In this document: piece by piece, positions 1-7,758 of the stretch
How the letters are laid out: every line of letters begins with the position of its first letter
How positions within the stretch are numbered: position 1 is the stretch's first letter
Assembly (NCBI RefSeq): GCF_019737615.1
Contig: NZ_JAHKKS010000017.1
Span: forward strand, 1-50,025
Length of the DNA: 50,025 nucleotides
Direction: 5' to 3'
DNA from: Sphingobium xanthum
GTDB lineage: Bacteria > Pseudomonadota > Alphaproteobacteria > Sphingomonadales > Sphingomonadaceae
The notes under the pieces: generated by a model
Databases searched by the model: none
Told to the model about the DNA's origin: nothing
Seen by the model: the letters and a program-made list of their open reading frames with translations, nothing else
Made by a program: the position numbers and the translations under genes

Positions 1-52
1 GCGGCTCAATCCGAGACCACTGCGCATCGGAAAACCAAAAGAAATCAGACAT
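1..52 (-). CDS. IS5-family transposase, N-terminal fragment (cut by window edge)
   Basis: Seventeen codons read MSDFFWFSDAQWSRIEP, the usual opening of IS5-family (DDE) transposases of the type that begin MSD-W-L-D-QW-R-EP. The start codon is at 52-50 on the minus strand, preceded by a GAGGAGGCGCTGAG stretch that supplies a Shine-Dalgarno. The catalytic DDE residues lie outside the window, so activity cannot be judged. Confidence 0.8.
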   Translation of the reverse strand, partial: MSDFFWFSDAQWSRIEP

Positions 53-128
53 CTCAGCGCCTCCTCGCCAAGACACTGAATCACAATCCGAGCAACGTGG
101 GAATCCAGTTATTGGGTCCGAACCCTAG
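1..128 (-). mobile_element. IS5-type insertion sequence, 5' end (left copy, cut by window edge)
   Basis: These 128 bases are the exact reverse complement of 49898-50025. They hold the terminal region of an insertion sequence plus the start of its transposase, which reads leftward out of the window. The matching stretch starts at a CTAG; a TA duplication inside it would fit the IS427/IS5-type habit of TA targets, but the other end is not visible so this is inferred. Identity stops sharply at base 129. Only the end of the element is present, so family assignment rests on the transposase N-terminus. Confidence 0.85.
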
Positions 129-350
129 CGAGCCTCTGTCTCGAAATCCGAGGTAATGGCCCCTAGCGTAATGTCCGCAACGGCGCCGCAACCAGTCGTT
201 CCGATTTTGCTCACGCGCCTTGAGCGTCCCTCTTTTTTGCACGCCCAAGCGGCGGCGCAGGGTTCTTCGTCGCCCGCCCGTTTCCCGACATCGACGAGTT
301 GCAATTTTTTGCACTTGCACAGTTACATTGTATCGTTACGTTATATCATC
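129..350. other. Intergenic region between IS end and ZnuD-like receptor gene
   Basis: No convincing gene is present. The reading frame of the downstream receptor stays open back to 156, but codons before 351 do not look like protein of this family and a clear signal peptide begins at 351. The last 40 bases are AT-rich compared with the rest and carry the receptor's probable promoter and operator. Confidence 0.5.
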
Positions 351-357
351 ATGATAT
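321..357 (+). promoter_or_regulatory. Putative operator region of the ZnuD-like receptor gene
   Basis: Two signals are visible. At 321-335 AGTTACATTGTATCG matches 12 of 15 positions of the perfect palindrome CGTTACATCGTAACG found upstream of the second TonB receptor (16767-16781). At 343-357 ATATCATCATGATAT is a perfect 7-1-7 palindrome that overlaps the start codon at 351. TTGCAC hexamers near 309-320 could act as a -35 element. Control by Zur or another metal regulator is an inference from the gene product only. Confidence 0.4.
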
Positions 358-2549
358 CCACACTCTCGACTGCGCACTTCCTGCGCTCCGCCGCCCTGCC
401 CGCCATTTTCCTTGCCGCTTCGGCCGCACCAGCCGCTGCCCAGTCGCAAAGCGAGCCCCCGCCGGATCGCGGCGCGGCGCACGGCCATGATGCCGATCAT
501 CCCGAAGACATCGTCATCACCGCGATCATCCCGCGCTCGCATATCGACATTCTCGGCGGCACCTCTGTCCTCACCAGCGCCGATCTCGTCCGCGATCTGC
601 GGCCGAGCCTGGGTGAGACGCTCTCCCGCCAGCCCGGCGTCAGCGCCACATCGTTCGGTCCCGGCGCCTCGCGGCCGATCCTGCGCGGCTTCTCCGGCGA
701 CCGCATCCGCCTGCTCACCGACGGCATCGGCAGCTTCGATGCCTCCGCCACCTCGGTCGATCACGCCGTGGCGATCAATCCCCTGCTCGCCGAGCGGATC
801 GAGGTGCTGCATGGCCCGGCAGCTCTGCTCTATGGCTCGTCGGCGATCGGCGGCGTGGTCAACGTGATCGACAGTCGCATCCCCTCGCGCCTGCCGCCCA
901 ATGGCTTCGACCTCAACCTCACCGGCACTTATGGCAGCGCGGCAGAAGAGCGCTCGCTCGCGGGCAAGACCGATGTCGCGCTAGCCGGCGGGCTGATCCT
1001 GCATCTCGACGGAAGCTGGCTCAAGGCCGGCGACCTGCGCACCGGCGGGCCGATCCTGGGTGCCAAGCCGCGTGCCGAGGCCCTTGCCAGCGACGAGGCG
1101 GACATCCGCGCGCTGGCCGATCTGTCCGGACGCCTGCCCAACAGTTCGATGGAAGCCTGGAGCTATGCCGGAGGCCTCACTTATGTCGGCAGCGACGGCG
1201 GATCGATCGGCTTCTCGCTCGGCAAGTCGCACAATGACTACGGCATTCCCATCCGTTACGTGACGAGCGAAGACGAGCATGATCATGAGGCCGAGGAGGC
1301 CGGCGAGCACGACCATGGCGAAGGTGCCGAGGAAGTCCGCATCGTCATGGACCAGACGCGCGCGGACCTGCGCGCGGTGGTGCCGGTCGAAGGCGCGTTT
1401 CTCGACCAGATCCGGGTACGTGCGGGCTGGGCGGACTATCAGCATGCCGAAGTGGGTGCGCAGGATGGCGAGGTCCACACGCGCTTCTTCGCCGAGGGTC
1501 TCGAATCCCGTCTCGAGCTGGTCCAGACCCGGCGCGGCGGCTGGGACGGCGCGATCGGCGCGCAATTGCTGCTGCGCTCCAGCCATATCGAGGGCGAGGA
1601 GAAGTTCCTGCCCGCGATCCAGAATGCAACTGTCGGCCTGTTCACGCTGCAGTCCGTCGATCTCGGCGACCTGCGGCTCGAAGCCGGAGCGCGCTACGAG
1701 CATAACCGGATCGAGGCGGCAGCGGACGACGATCTGGGCTCGCCGTTCATCGACCGGACGTTCAACACTTTCTCCGCTTCGTTGGGCGCGAGCTATGCGA
1801 TCGTGCCTGACTGGCGCATCGGCCTCAATCTGGCGCGGATCGAGCGGGCGCCCACCGCGGACGAGCTGTTCGCGCGCGGCAATCATGCCGGCACGCAGGC
1901 CTTCGAGCTGGGCGATCCCACGTTCCGCACCGAGCGCGGCTGGGGTGTCGAGGGCGCGTTGCATGGGCGCGGGCGCGATTTCCACCTGACGGTCTCGGCC
2001 TTCTACAACAAGTTCGACCGCTTCATTTACGACAGCATCGTCGACGACGCTGTTTGCCTGGCCGCGAATGGGGCGACGGAGCTCGAATTTCCCTGCTTCG
2101 CCTATCGGCAGCAGGGCGCGGAATATTATGGCGCCGAAGTGCAGGCCGACTGGACCGCAGCGCGTATCGGCCCGGCCGAGCTCAAGTTCGACGGCCTTGT
2201 CGACATGACGCGCGCGACGCTGGGGGATGGCACGCCGGTGCCGCGCATTCCGCCGCTGCGCGTGCTGGGTGGCGTCGCGCTCGATGCCGCCCGGTGGAAC
2301 GCCCGCCTGGAGGCGGAGCATGCCTTCAAGCAGGATCGGGTGAGCGGCACCGAGACGGCGACGCCGGCCTTTACGCTCGTCAATGCCTCGCTCGGGTGGA
2401 CGCCGACGATGCTCTCGAACCGGCTATCGCTGACGCTCAGCGCAAACAACATCTTCGACGTCGTGGCGCGGCGACACGCAAGCCTCCTCAAGGATTACGC
2501 TCCCCTGCCCGGAAGGGACATCCGGATCAGCGCGAGCCTGAAATTCTAG
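351..2549 (+). CDS. TonB-dependent receptor, ZnuD-like (probable zinc uptake)
   Basis: This 732-residue outer-membrane receptor probably imports zinc across the outer membrane using TonB energy. A signal peptide ends near residue 31 (AAPAAAQ). It is followed by a short His-rich segment (HGHDADH, about 44-50), a TonB-box-like EDIVITA (about 52-58), the plug domain with RPILRGFSGDRIR and EVLHGPAALLYGSSAIGGVVNV, and a beta-barrel ending in a terminal Phe (SASLKF). A second acidic/His-rich stretch (EDEHDHEAEEAGEHDHGEG, about 306-325) lies in a barrel loop, as in ZnuD-type zinc receptors. The start at 351 is chosen for the signal peptide; there is no good Shine-Dalgarno, so translation may be leaderless or weakly initiated. 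The metal specificity is inferred from the histidines. Confidence 0.85.
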   Translation: MISTLSTAHFLRSAALPAIFLAASAAPAAAQSQSEPPPDRGAAHGHDADHPEDIVITAIIPRSHIDILGGTSVLTSADLVRDLRPSLGETLSRQPGVSATSFGPGASRPILRGFSGDRIRLLTDGIGSFDASATSVDHAVAINPLLAERIEVLHGPAALLYGSSAIGGVVNVIDSRIPSRLPPNGFDLNLTGTYGSAAEERSLAGKTDVALAGGLILHLDGSWLKAGDLRTGGPILGAKPRAEALASDEADIRALADLSGRLPNSSMEAWSYAGGLTYVGSDGGSIGFSLGKSHNDYGIPIRYVTSEDEHDHEAEEAGEHDHGEGAEEVRIVMDQTRADLRAVVPVEGAFLDQIRVRAGWADYQHAEVGAQDGEVHTRFFAEGLESRLELVQTRRGGWDGAIGAQLLLRSSHIEGEEKFLPAIQNATVGLFTLQSVDLGDLRLEAGARYEHNRIEAAADDDLGSPFIDRTFNTFSASLGASYAIVPDWRIGLNLARIERAPTADELFARGNHAGTQAFELGDPTFRTERGWGVEGALHGRGRDFHLTVSAFYNKFDRFIYDSIVDDAVCLAANGATELEFPCFAYRQQGAEYYGAEVQADWTAARIGPAELKFDGLVDMTRATLGDGTPVPRIPPLRVLGGVALDAARWNARLEAEHAFKQDRVSGTETATPAFTLVNASLGWTPTMLSNRLSLTLSANNIFDVVARRHASLLKDYAPLPGRDIRISASLKF

Positions 2550-2570
2550 GCGCTGACCGGGAAACGGCAC

Positions 2571-2604
2571 AAAAAAGAGAAGGCCCGCGCGAGCGCGGGC
2601 CTTC
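2571..2604 (-). terminator. Intrinsic terminator of the glycoside-hydrolase-like gene
   Basis: A 12-bp GC-rich stem (GAAGGCCCGCGC / GCGCGGGCCTTC, 2579-2604) is followed, on the minus strand, by TCTTTTTT. It lies 20 bases after the stop of the minus-strand gene at 2624 and also separates it from the convergent receptor gene. Confidence 0.8.
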
Positions 2605-2623
2605 GACGTTTCCAGACCTATGT

Positions 2624-4372
2624 TCAGCGCAGATAGGACTGGCGGAACAACTCAATTGCCTGAGCCTTGGGTGCCTCGCTCAGCGGCTGAGTAGGATATT
2701 CCCGGATACCCCAGGCGCCATATTGGTTGATGGGGCTATAATCGACGAAGATGATGTTGAGATCGCCGATCGTGTTCTTCCAGGTCGTCAGATAGCGCGT
2801 GTAGAGCTTGCCCATCCGCGGATCGCGCTGGACCAGCTTCTGCTGCGCCAGATCGTCGGGGCTCATGACGTGCTGGCCACCCTCATAGGTGACATAGCGC
2901 AGGTTCTTGGCCACCGCGAGGTCCTTGATCTGCTTGGCCGTCGCCAGATAGGTGTCGATCTTCGGACCCATGTTCGTGAAGAACCGGTCCACGATCTCGG
3001 GCGAAGACAGCAGGCCCTTCTTCAGGTTGGCATCGAAATAGGGAGCGGTCGCGACCGCATCGATCTTCGTTGCCGTCTGGCCGTAGTTCAGGATGATGCC
3101 GACGGCCCAGGGATTGTGGGTGGTTGCGGCAACGCGGACAAGGCGGGACATCTGGCCCTGGTAGACCGACGCCCAGACATCCATGACCTCCCCGGTTTTT
3201 TCGGCGTAACGACGCAGGATACCCTGCAACTCGTTTCCACCCCAGCCGGACGCCTTTGATTCGTCACGCGCCTGGGTGGTCACGGCATAGGTGTAGTTCC
3301 AGACCTCGTTCGAGTTCTCGACATAGACCTTGAGGGCGGGATCGAGATTGTCGCGCACATACTCTGCCGTGCGACGGAGATAATCCTCATCCGCATTCCA
3401 CGGCATATTGATCCAGAGATTGGTCTTCGTCTGATTGGCCAGCGCGACCATATACTCGATCGCGATGCCCTGGGATCCGTTGAAGACGCCGTCGCCGGGC
3501 TTGATGCGCTTGTCCCAGGTGAGGGTCGTGTTGGCTTCCACGGCACGATTCCACTTCACGAGGCGGATCGTGTTGTAGCGTTTCACTTCCTCAAGATAGG
3601 TGGGATCGAACAGAGCGTTCGGATCCGCGCTCTTCTCGCGGCAATCGATACCGCGGATGGGGTCGGCCGCCGGGATGTTCTTGAGAATCATCGTGGCAGA
3701 CGTGGAGCCGCTCGGCACGAACGTGAAGCTGAGCGTCTTGGTGCCCATGCGCATGTTCTTGACGACATTGCCGATCATCGTGACCGTCGCGCTGCCCTGC
3801 CACTTGCAGACGACATCGACCGATGCGCCGCGATAGGCTGCGGTCGGCATGTTCAACTGCCGGGCAACGCCCTCGCCGGTGAGCAAACCCACGACATTCT
3901 TGTTTGCATCCAGCTTCGAGCCGGGCATCGACACATAGGTGCCGCTGGTATTGATCAGCGTCCAGATGCTGCCCGCCATCAGGTTCGAGAAGATGCGCGT
4001 GGACGCCCAATATTCCGGGCCGGCAAGATTGGTACCGAGCTTCATCGCGGGCACGCCGGCCATCGCGCCTATCTCGGCGTCCGCCGGCTTGTTCGCGACC
4101 AAGACGGACTGCGCCAGGATGGTCGACATCGACGTCGTGTTGCTGGTCGTCGTGGAGGACGAGAGCGTCGTGACGCTGATTGCCGATACGATGGGTTCGA
4201 GCCACTTCACCGTCGAGTCATCCACCGTCCCTGTGTCGGTGGCGATCACTACGCCGACCGACGCGGTGGCGGCAAGCGCCATGGTGGTGAGGAAACCCGT
4301 CGAACTTGCTGCCAATGCACCCAGGGTGCGCTTCTTGGATGAGCGTTTTCCGCTCTGTACAACCCGCTTCAT
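2624..4372 (-). CDS. Membrane-anchored glycoside-hydrolase-like protein (clan GH-A style) of the EPS locus
   Basis: The product (582 residues) has a basic N-terminus and one hydrophobic segment at about 17-45 (signal anchor or uncleaved signal), a Ser/Thr-rich linker, a beta-rich region, then a probable TIM-barrel. The barrel carries ENSNEVWN with Glu356 after Asn, like the acid/base of clan GH-A hydrolases, and TYEGGQH with Glu497, positioned like a nucleophile. I recognise no characterised family; similar proteins are often annotated as cellulose-binding or hypothetical. It probably acts in the periplasm or at the surface on a polysaccharide, and its place after the polymerase gene suggests trimming or release of the EPS. 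The start at 4372 is preferred over a GTG at 4441, because the anchor follows it directly and GGGAG lies upstream. Confidence 0.6.
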   Translation of the reverse strand: MKRVVQSGKRSSKKRTLGALAASSTGFLTTMALAATASVGVVIATDTGTVDDSTVKWLEPIVSAISVTTLSSSTTTSNTTSMSTILAQSVLVANKPADAEIGAMAGVPAMKLGTNLAGPEYWASTRIFSNLMAGSIWTLINTSGTYVSMPGSKLDANKNVVGLLTGEGVARQLNMPTAAYRGASVDVVCKWQGSATVTMIGNVVKNMRMGTKTLSFTFVPSGSTSATMILKNIPAADPIRGIDCREKSADPNALFDPTYLEEVKRYNTIRLVKWNRAVEANTTLTWDKRIKPGDGVFNGSQGIAIEYMVALANQTKTNLWINMPWNADEDYLRRTAEYVRDNLDPALKVYVENSNEVWNYTYAVTTQARDESKASGWGGNELQGILRRYAEKTGEVMDVWASVYQGQMSRLVRVAATTHNPWAVGIILNYGQTATKIDAVATAPYFDANLKKGLLSSPEIVDRFFTNMGPKIDTYLATAKQIKDLAVAKNLRYVTYEGGQHVMSPDDLAQQKLVQRDPRMGKLYTRYLTTWKNTIGDLNIIFVDYSPINQYGAWGIREYPTQPLSEAPKAQAIELFRQSYLR

Positions 4373-4735
4373 ATTTTTCTTGGCTCCCGCCGAGGCCCCG
4401 GACAGGCCTGTGTTGATCCTGGGGCAGGAGATATAGGTCACTCAGAAAGTAAGGATTTCTGAGGTTAGAAAACGTCATGTTAACCATGTTCACGGTTTTT
4501 GCTCCCGACCCTGGGAGGCTCAGACGAACGGCGGCACGCCTGCGCGTGCCTGAAAATTCGGCCCTCGGCTGTTGCCGATTAGACTGACCCCTTTGCGGGC
4601 TCTTCCATTCTTTTAGAGCGCTCCCGCGGCGATGCTTGACGTCCCGGGACGGCATCAGAAATCGCCGCGCGACGGGACGGGCGGCGAGCAGGCCTAACGG
4701 TCGATCGCGAAAAAAGGGCTTTAGACGCCGGAATG
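4373..4735. other. Intergenic leader between polymerase and hydrolase-like genes
   Basis: These 363 bases hold no convincing ORF. They contain several small inverted repeats: GGCACGC/GCGTGCC near 4531-4550 and the CTCAGAAA dyad at 4441-4463. The size of the gap suggests that the hydrolase-like gene has its own promoter rather than depending on read-through from the polymerase gene. Confidence 0.5.
4441..4463. promoter_or_regulatory. Inverted repeat upstream of the hydrolase-like gene
   Basis: CTCAGAAA and TTTCTGAG form a perfect 8-bp dyad around a 7-base centre, 69-91 bases before the start codon at 4372. It could be an operator or a leader hairpin; nothing identifies the regulator. Confidence 0.35.
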
Positions 4736-6148
4736 TTAGGTCTGAGCGGCTGGCTCGTGAAAGGATGGAACCTGCCGCGCACCCGGCACGCCCCGTCGCG
4801 GCCTCGGCGCGAGGCGCAAACTGGCGGCCGACATGCCCGCAAGCGCGCCGGCGATCAGCCAGGTGATCGGACGCAGGGACGAGTTCGGAACCAGGTCGAG
4901 GAGATTCAATATAAGCATCGCGGCAAGAGACACTGTCGCCACGGGCAAACCCATCTTCCGCATGCGGAATGCGTGCCAGAAGGGATATGTTAACAGACCG
5001 AAGCAGGTGAGGTAGCCCAACCAGCCATAGATGCCGATCATGATGACCCACGTTCCGTCGGTGACGCTCACGTCGGTCGTCGCACCCCAGGTCGTGACAA
5101 CGATCACACGGTTGCGCCCGTAACTCCCCCATCCGAAGAACGGTTTTTGCGATGCGCGGTTGAGCAAGAGATCTTCATTGTCGAGACGGAAGCGCATCGA
5201 TTCGGCGCGGTCAGGTGCGAACGGCCGGATCGACTCCGCGACGCTCTGGAGCGGCAGGATATTCGCGCTTCGCACCAACGGATAGCTGATGATGACCAGC
5301 GATAGTGCGAAAGCGATCGAGATGAACTGCCGCGAGCGCAGGAAGATGAGCGCCGGTGCAAGCAGGACGACAAGCGCCACGGCTGCCACCGACTTGTTGA
5401 GGACCAGCACCCCGGCCAGATAGAGAACGAAGAGGATCATCGGCAGGCTGAATAGCGTGACCCGCATCCGCCAGAGGCCGATCGCGGCGATCAGCGCCAT
5501 TGCCAGGAATGTCGATACGAGCAGCCCGTGGCCAAGGAAGACCATCGACCGAAAACCGCCGCCGCGCATCTGCTGAAGAAAATAGCCGATCTGGCTGACG
5601 CCGTAGATCTTGCCTTGCAGGATGGGACTCATCCGCAGCTCGAACAAAATCGGTAAGGAATAGGCCAGCCCTGCGACCACGAACGCCCACAACAATTCCC
5701 GGTGTGCGCGGTCGTTGCTCAGCAGCGCCGCGCCGAGCACGAAGGGAATGATCTCAATGGCATTGCCGACCGCATTGGAAAGCCCTTCCCAAAAGCCCAG
5801 CGCCGGGAGGGTAACGGAACCGATCACGATGGGATCGGAATTGTTGATGCCGGTGAAGAAAGGTACGAGACAGTAGAGCAGCATGAACAGATTGACTGTC
5901 TTGCTGCGTGGCCAACGAAACTCGCCCTTGCGCGCCACGAGCAACGCCAGGAAGAGCGCCACCAGACTGGGAATCGACGATTTGTCCAGCGCCGGAACGC
6001 CGGAATAGTCGAAAGCAGTTGAAATCGGCAGCAGGAGATAGCCCGCGAGCAACGTCCAGATCGTCGCGCGGCCGGCCGGCAGCAGCATGAAAAGGCCGAG
6101 CGCGACCACGGGCCACAAGAGCAGCGCACCATAGGCTATCGTCTGCAC
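4736..6148 (-). CDS. Wzy/GelG-like polysaccharide polymerase (O-antigen ligase family)
   Basis: The 470-residue protein is hydrophobic over most of its length, with about ten to twelve membrane segments and one larger periplasmic loop. That loop contains RFRLDNEDLLLNRASQ and FFGWGSYGRN, followed by TDGTWVIMIGIYGWLGY, the pattern of Wzy-type polymerases and WaaL-like ligases in sphingan and PEP-CTERM-linked EPS loci. It is expected to join lipid-linked repeat units in the inner membrane. Translation begins at a GTG (6148) behind a strong GGAGGAG. It lies downstream of the priming transferase gene and upstream of the hydrolase-like gene on the same strand. Polymerase rather than ligase is an inference from context. 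Confidence 0.75.
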   Translation of the reverse strand: MQTIAYGALLLWPVVALGLFMLLPAGRATIWTLLAGYLLLPISTAFDYSGVPALDKSSIPSLVALFLALLVARKGEFRWPRSKTVNLFMLLYCLVPFFTGINNSDPIVIGSVTLPALGFWEGLSNAVGNAIEIIPFVLGAALLSNDRAHRELLWAFVVAGLAYSLPILFELRMSPILQGKIYGVSQIGYFLQQMRGGGFRSMVFLGHGLLVSTFLAMALIAAIGLWRMRVTLFSLPMILFVLYLAGVLVLNKSVAAVALVVLLAPALIFLRSRQFISIAFALSLVIISYPLVRSANILPLQSVAESIRPFAPDRAESMRFRLDNEDLLLNRASQKPFFGWGSYGRNRVIVVTTWGATTDVSVTDGTWVIMIGIYGWLGYLTCFGLLTYPFWHAFRMRKMGLPVATVSLAAMLILNLLDLVPNSSLRPITWLIAGALAGMSAASLRLAPRPRRGVPGARQVPSFHEPAAQT

Positions 6149-6282
6149 GGCTTGCTCCTCCTCGCGCTACCTTGACAGGTCAGGGAACGCGACAGTTGAT
6201 CGCCCCGTCGATCGAGACCCGTTTTTCTGCCAAGAAGCGACAGCGCAGGTCAAGGGTCGATGGTACAGGCACGACGCTGGCC

Positions 6283-7731
6283 TTAATAGGCATTGCGGTC
6301 CCAGACCAGCTTGAACAGGGTCTCGAGAATGATCCGCATGTCGAGCAGCGGCGACCAGTTCTCGATATAATAGATGTCATATTCGACGCGCTGCTTGGCG
6401 CGCTCGATCGTATCGATCTCGCCACGCAGACCACGCACTTGCGCGAGACCGGTGATGCCCGGCTTCACGCGGTGACGCGCGCCATAGCCGCGCACGGCGT
6501 CGTGATAATAAGCGTCGCCGACTTTCATCGCGAGCGCGTGCGGCCGCGGCCCTACGAGCGACATCTCGCCGCGCAGAACGTTCCATAGCTGCTGTAGTTC
6601 GTCGATGCTGGTACGGCGAATGAGGCGACCGACCCGCGTCACGCGGGTGTCGCCCTTGCGCGTGCGCTCCTCGCCACTCTCATCCTGCCGATCCGTGTAC
6701 ATCGAGCGGAATTTCAGTACTTCGATCTCGAGATTGTTGAAGCCGAGGCGCTTCTGTCGGAACAGAATCGGCCCCCTGCTTTCCAGCTTGATCGCGAGGC
6801 ACGTGGCCAGCAGCAGAGGCGACAGCGCGATCAACCCCAGGAGCGCGAGGGAGCGATCCTGGATTTCCTTCAGGATACCGTCGAAATCGCGCACCGGCTG
6901 CTGCCAGACGCTCAGCACCGGCAACGAGCCGATATAATTCACCCTGTAGCGATCACGCAGCACAAGGAACTCGCGTGGCATGATGCAGATATCGATCGCG
7001 CCGCGTGACAGTTCCTCGATGATGCGGTCGAGCCGTTCCTGCTTAACCAGCGGCAAGGCGACGATGAGCTGATCGAGCATGCCGCGCCGCGCCAGTTCCA
7101 GCAGCTCTTCGAAGCCGCCCAGATAAGGGAAGCGACCGATCATGCCGGTCTCCACGCGCGTCTTGCGATCGTCGGCGAAGCCGATGATGTTGATATGGGG
7201 CAATCGCTCGATCTCGAGCAATTCGAGCAGTCGGCTCGTGACATCGCGATCCGCGCCATAGATCGCGACGCGCTGTCCGATGATGCCCTGCCGCATGCTG
7301 ATCCAGACGATCCGCCGGAAAGCGAGCCGCGTGAAGATCAGCAGGACGAAGCAGATGGTGAGGAAGATCAGCGTGAAGCGCCGCGAGAGATCGCCGATCT
7401 CGCCGAATTGCAGCACTGTAAAGCCGGTGAGCGTCACCGCGACGAGGAAATCGATGAAGGTCCCGCTGCCCAGATCGTCGCCCTGCCCGCGGAAGGCCGA
7501 ATAAGCATCGCGCGAGATTCGGATCAGGAAGAAGTTGATCGCCATGACGATCACGGCGGTCGAGTGCAGCCGGACGTCGTAATAATAGCCGTACCAGGCC
7601 TTGTAGACGAGGACGGTCAGCAGATAGGCGGCGAGAAAACAGATGGCGTCATTGATGATGCCGCCCGAACGCAGCACGTTCGAGGTAAAGCGGACATATT
7701 TGTTCCGGTGCTGCGGCTTGCCGTTGCTCAT
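6283..7731 (-). CDS. Undecaprenyl-phosphate hexose-1-phosphate transferase (GelB/WcaJ-like priming enzyme)
   Basis: This 482-residue enzyme should start the EPS repeat unit by moving a sugar-1-phosphate, probably glucose, from its UDP donor to undecaprenyl phosphate. The N-terminal third has four to five membrane segments, the middle is a nucleotide-binding-like domain (RVAIYGADRDVTSRLLELL), and the C-terminus is a bacterial sugar transferase domain. That domain shows ILFRQKRLGFN, EVLKFRSMYTD, SIDELQQLWNVLRGEMSLVGPRP and KPGITGLAQVRG. Length and architecture match the polyisoprenyl-phosphate hexose-1-phosphate transferase family. The gene follows the TPR lipoprotein gene after 27 bases. Confidence 0.9.
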   Translation of the reverse strand: MSNGKPQHRNKYVRFTSNVLRSGGIINDAICFLAAYLLTVLVYKAWYGYYYDVRLHSTAVIVMAINFFLIRISRDAYSAFRGQGDDLGSGTFIDFLVAVTLTGFTVLQFGEIGDLSRRFTLIFLTICFVLLIFTRLAFRRIVWISMRQGIIGQRVAIYGADRDVTSRLLELLEIERLPHINIIGFADDRKTRVETGMIGRFPYLGGFEELLELARRGMLDQLIVALPLVKQERLDRIIEELSRGAIDICIMPREFLVLRDRYRVNYIGSLPVLSVWQQPVRDFDGILKEIQDRSLALLGLIALSPLLLATCLAIKLESRGPILFRQKRLGFNNLEIEVLKFRSMYTDRQDESGEERTRKGDTRVTRVGRLIRRTSIDELQQLWNVLRGEMSLVGPRPHALAMKVGDAYYHDAVRGYGARHRVKPGITGLAQVRGLRGEIDTIERAKQRVEYDIYYIENWSPLLDMRIILETLFKLVWDRNAY

Positions 7732-7758
7732 GGGGTCCCGAAATCGATCGAGGTGAAA

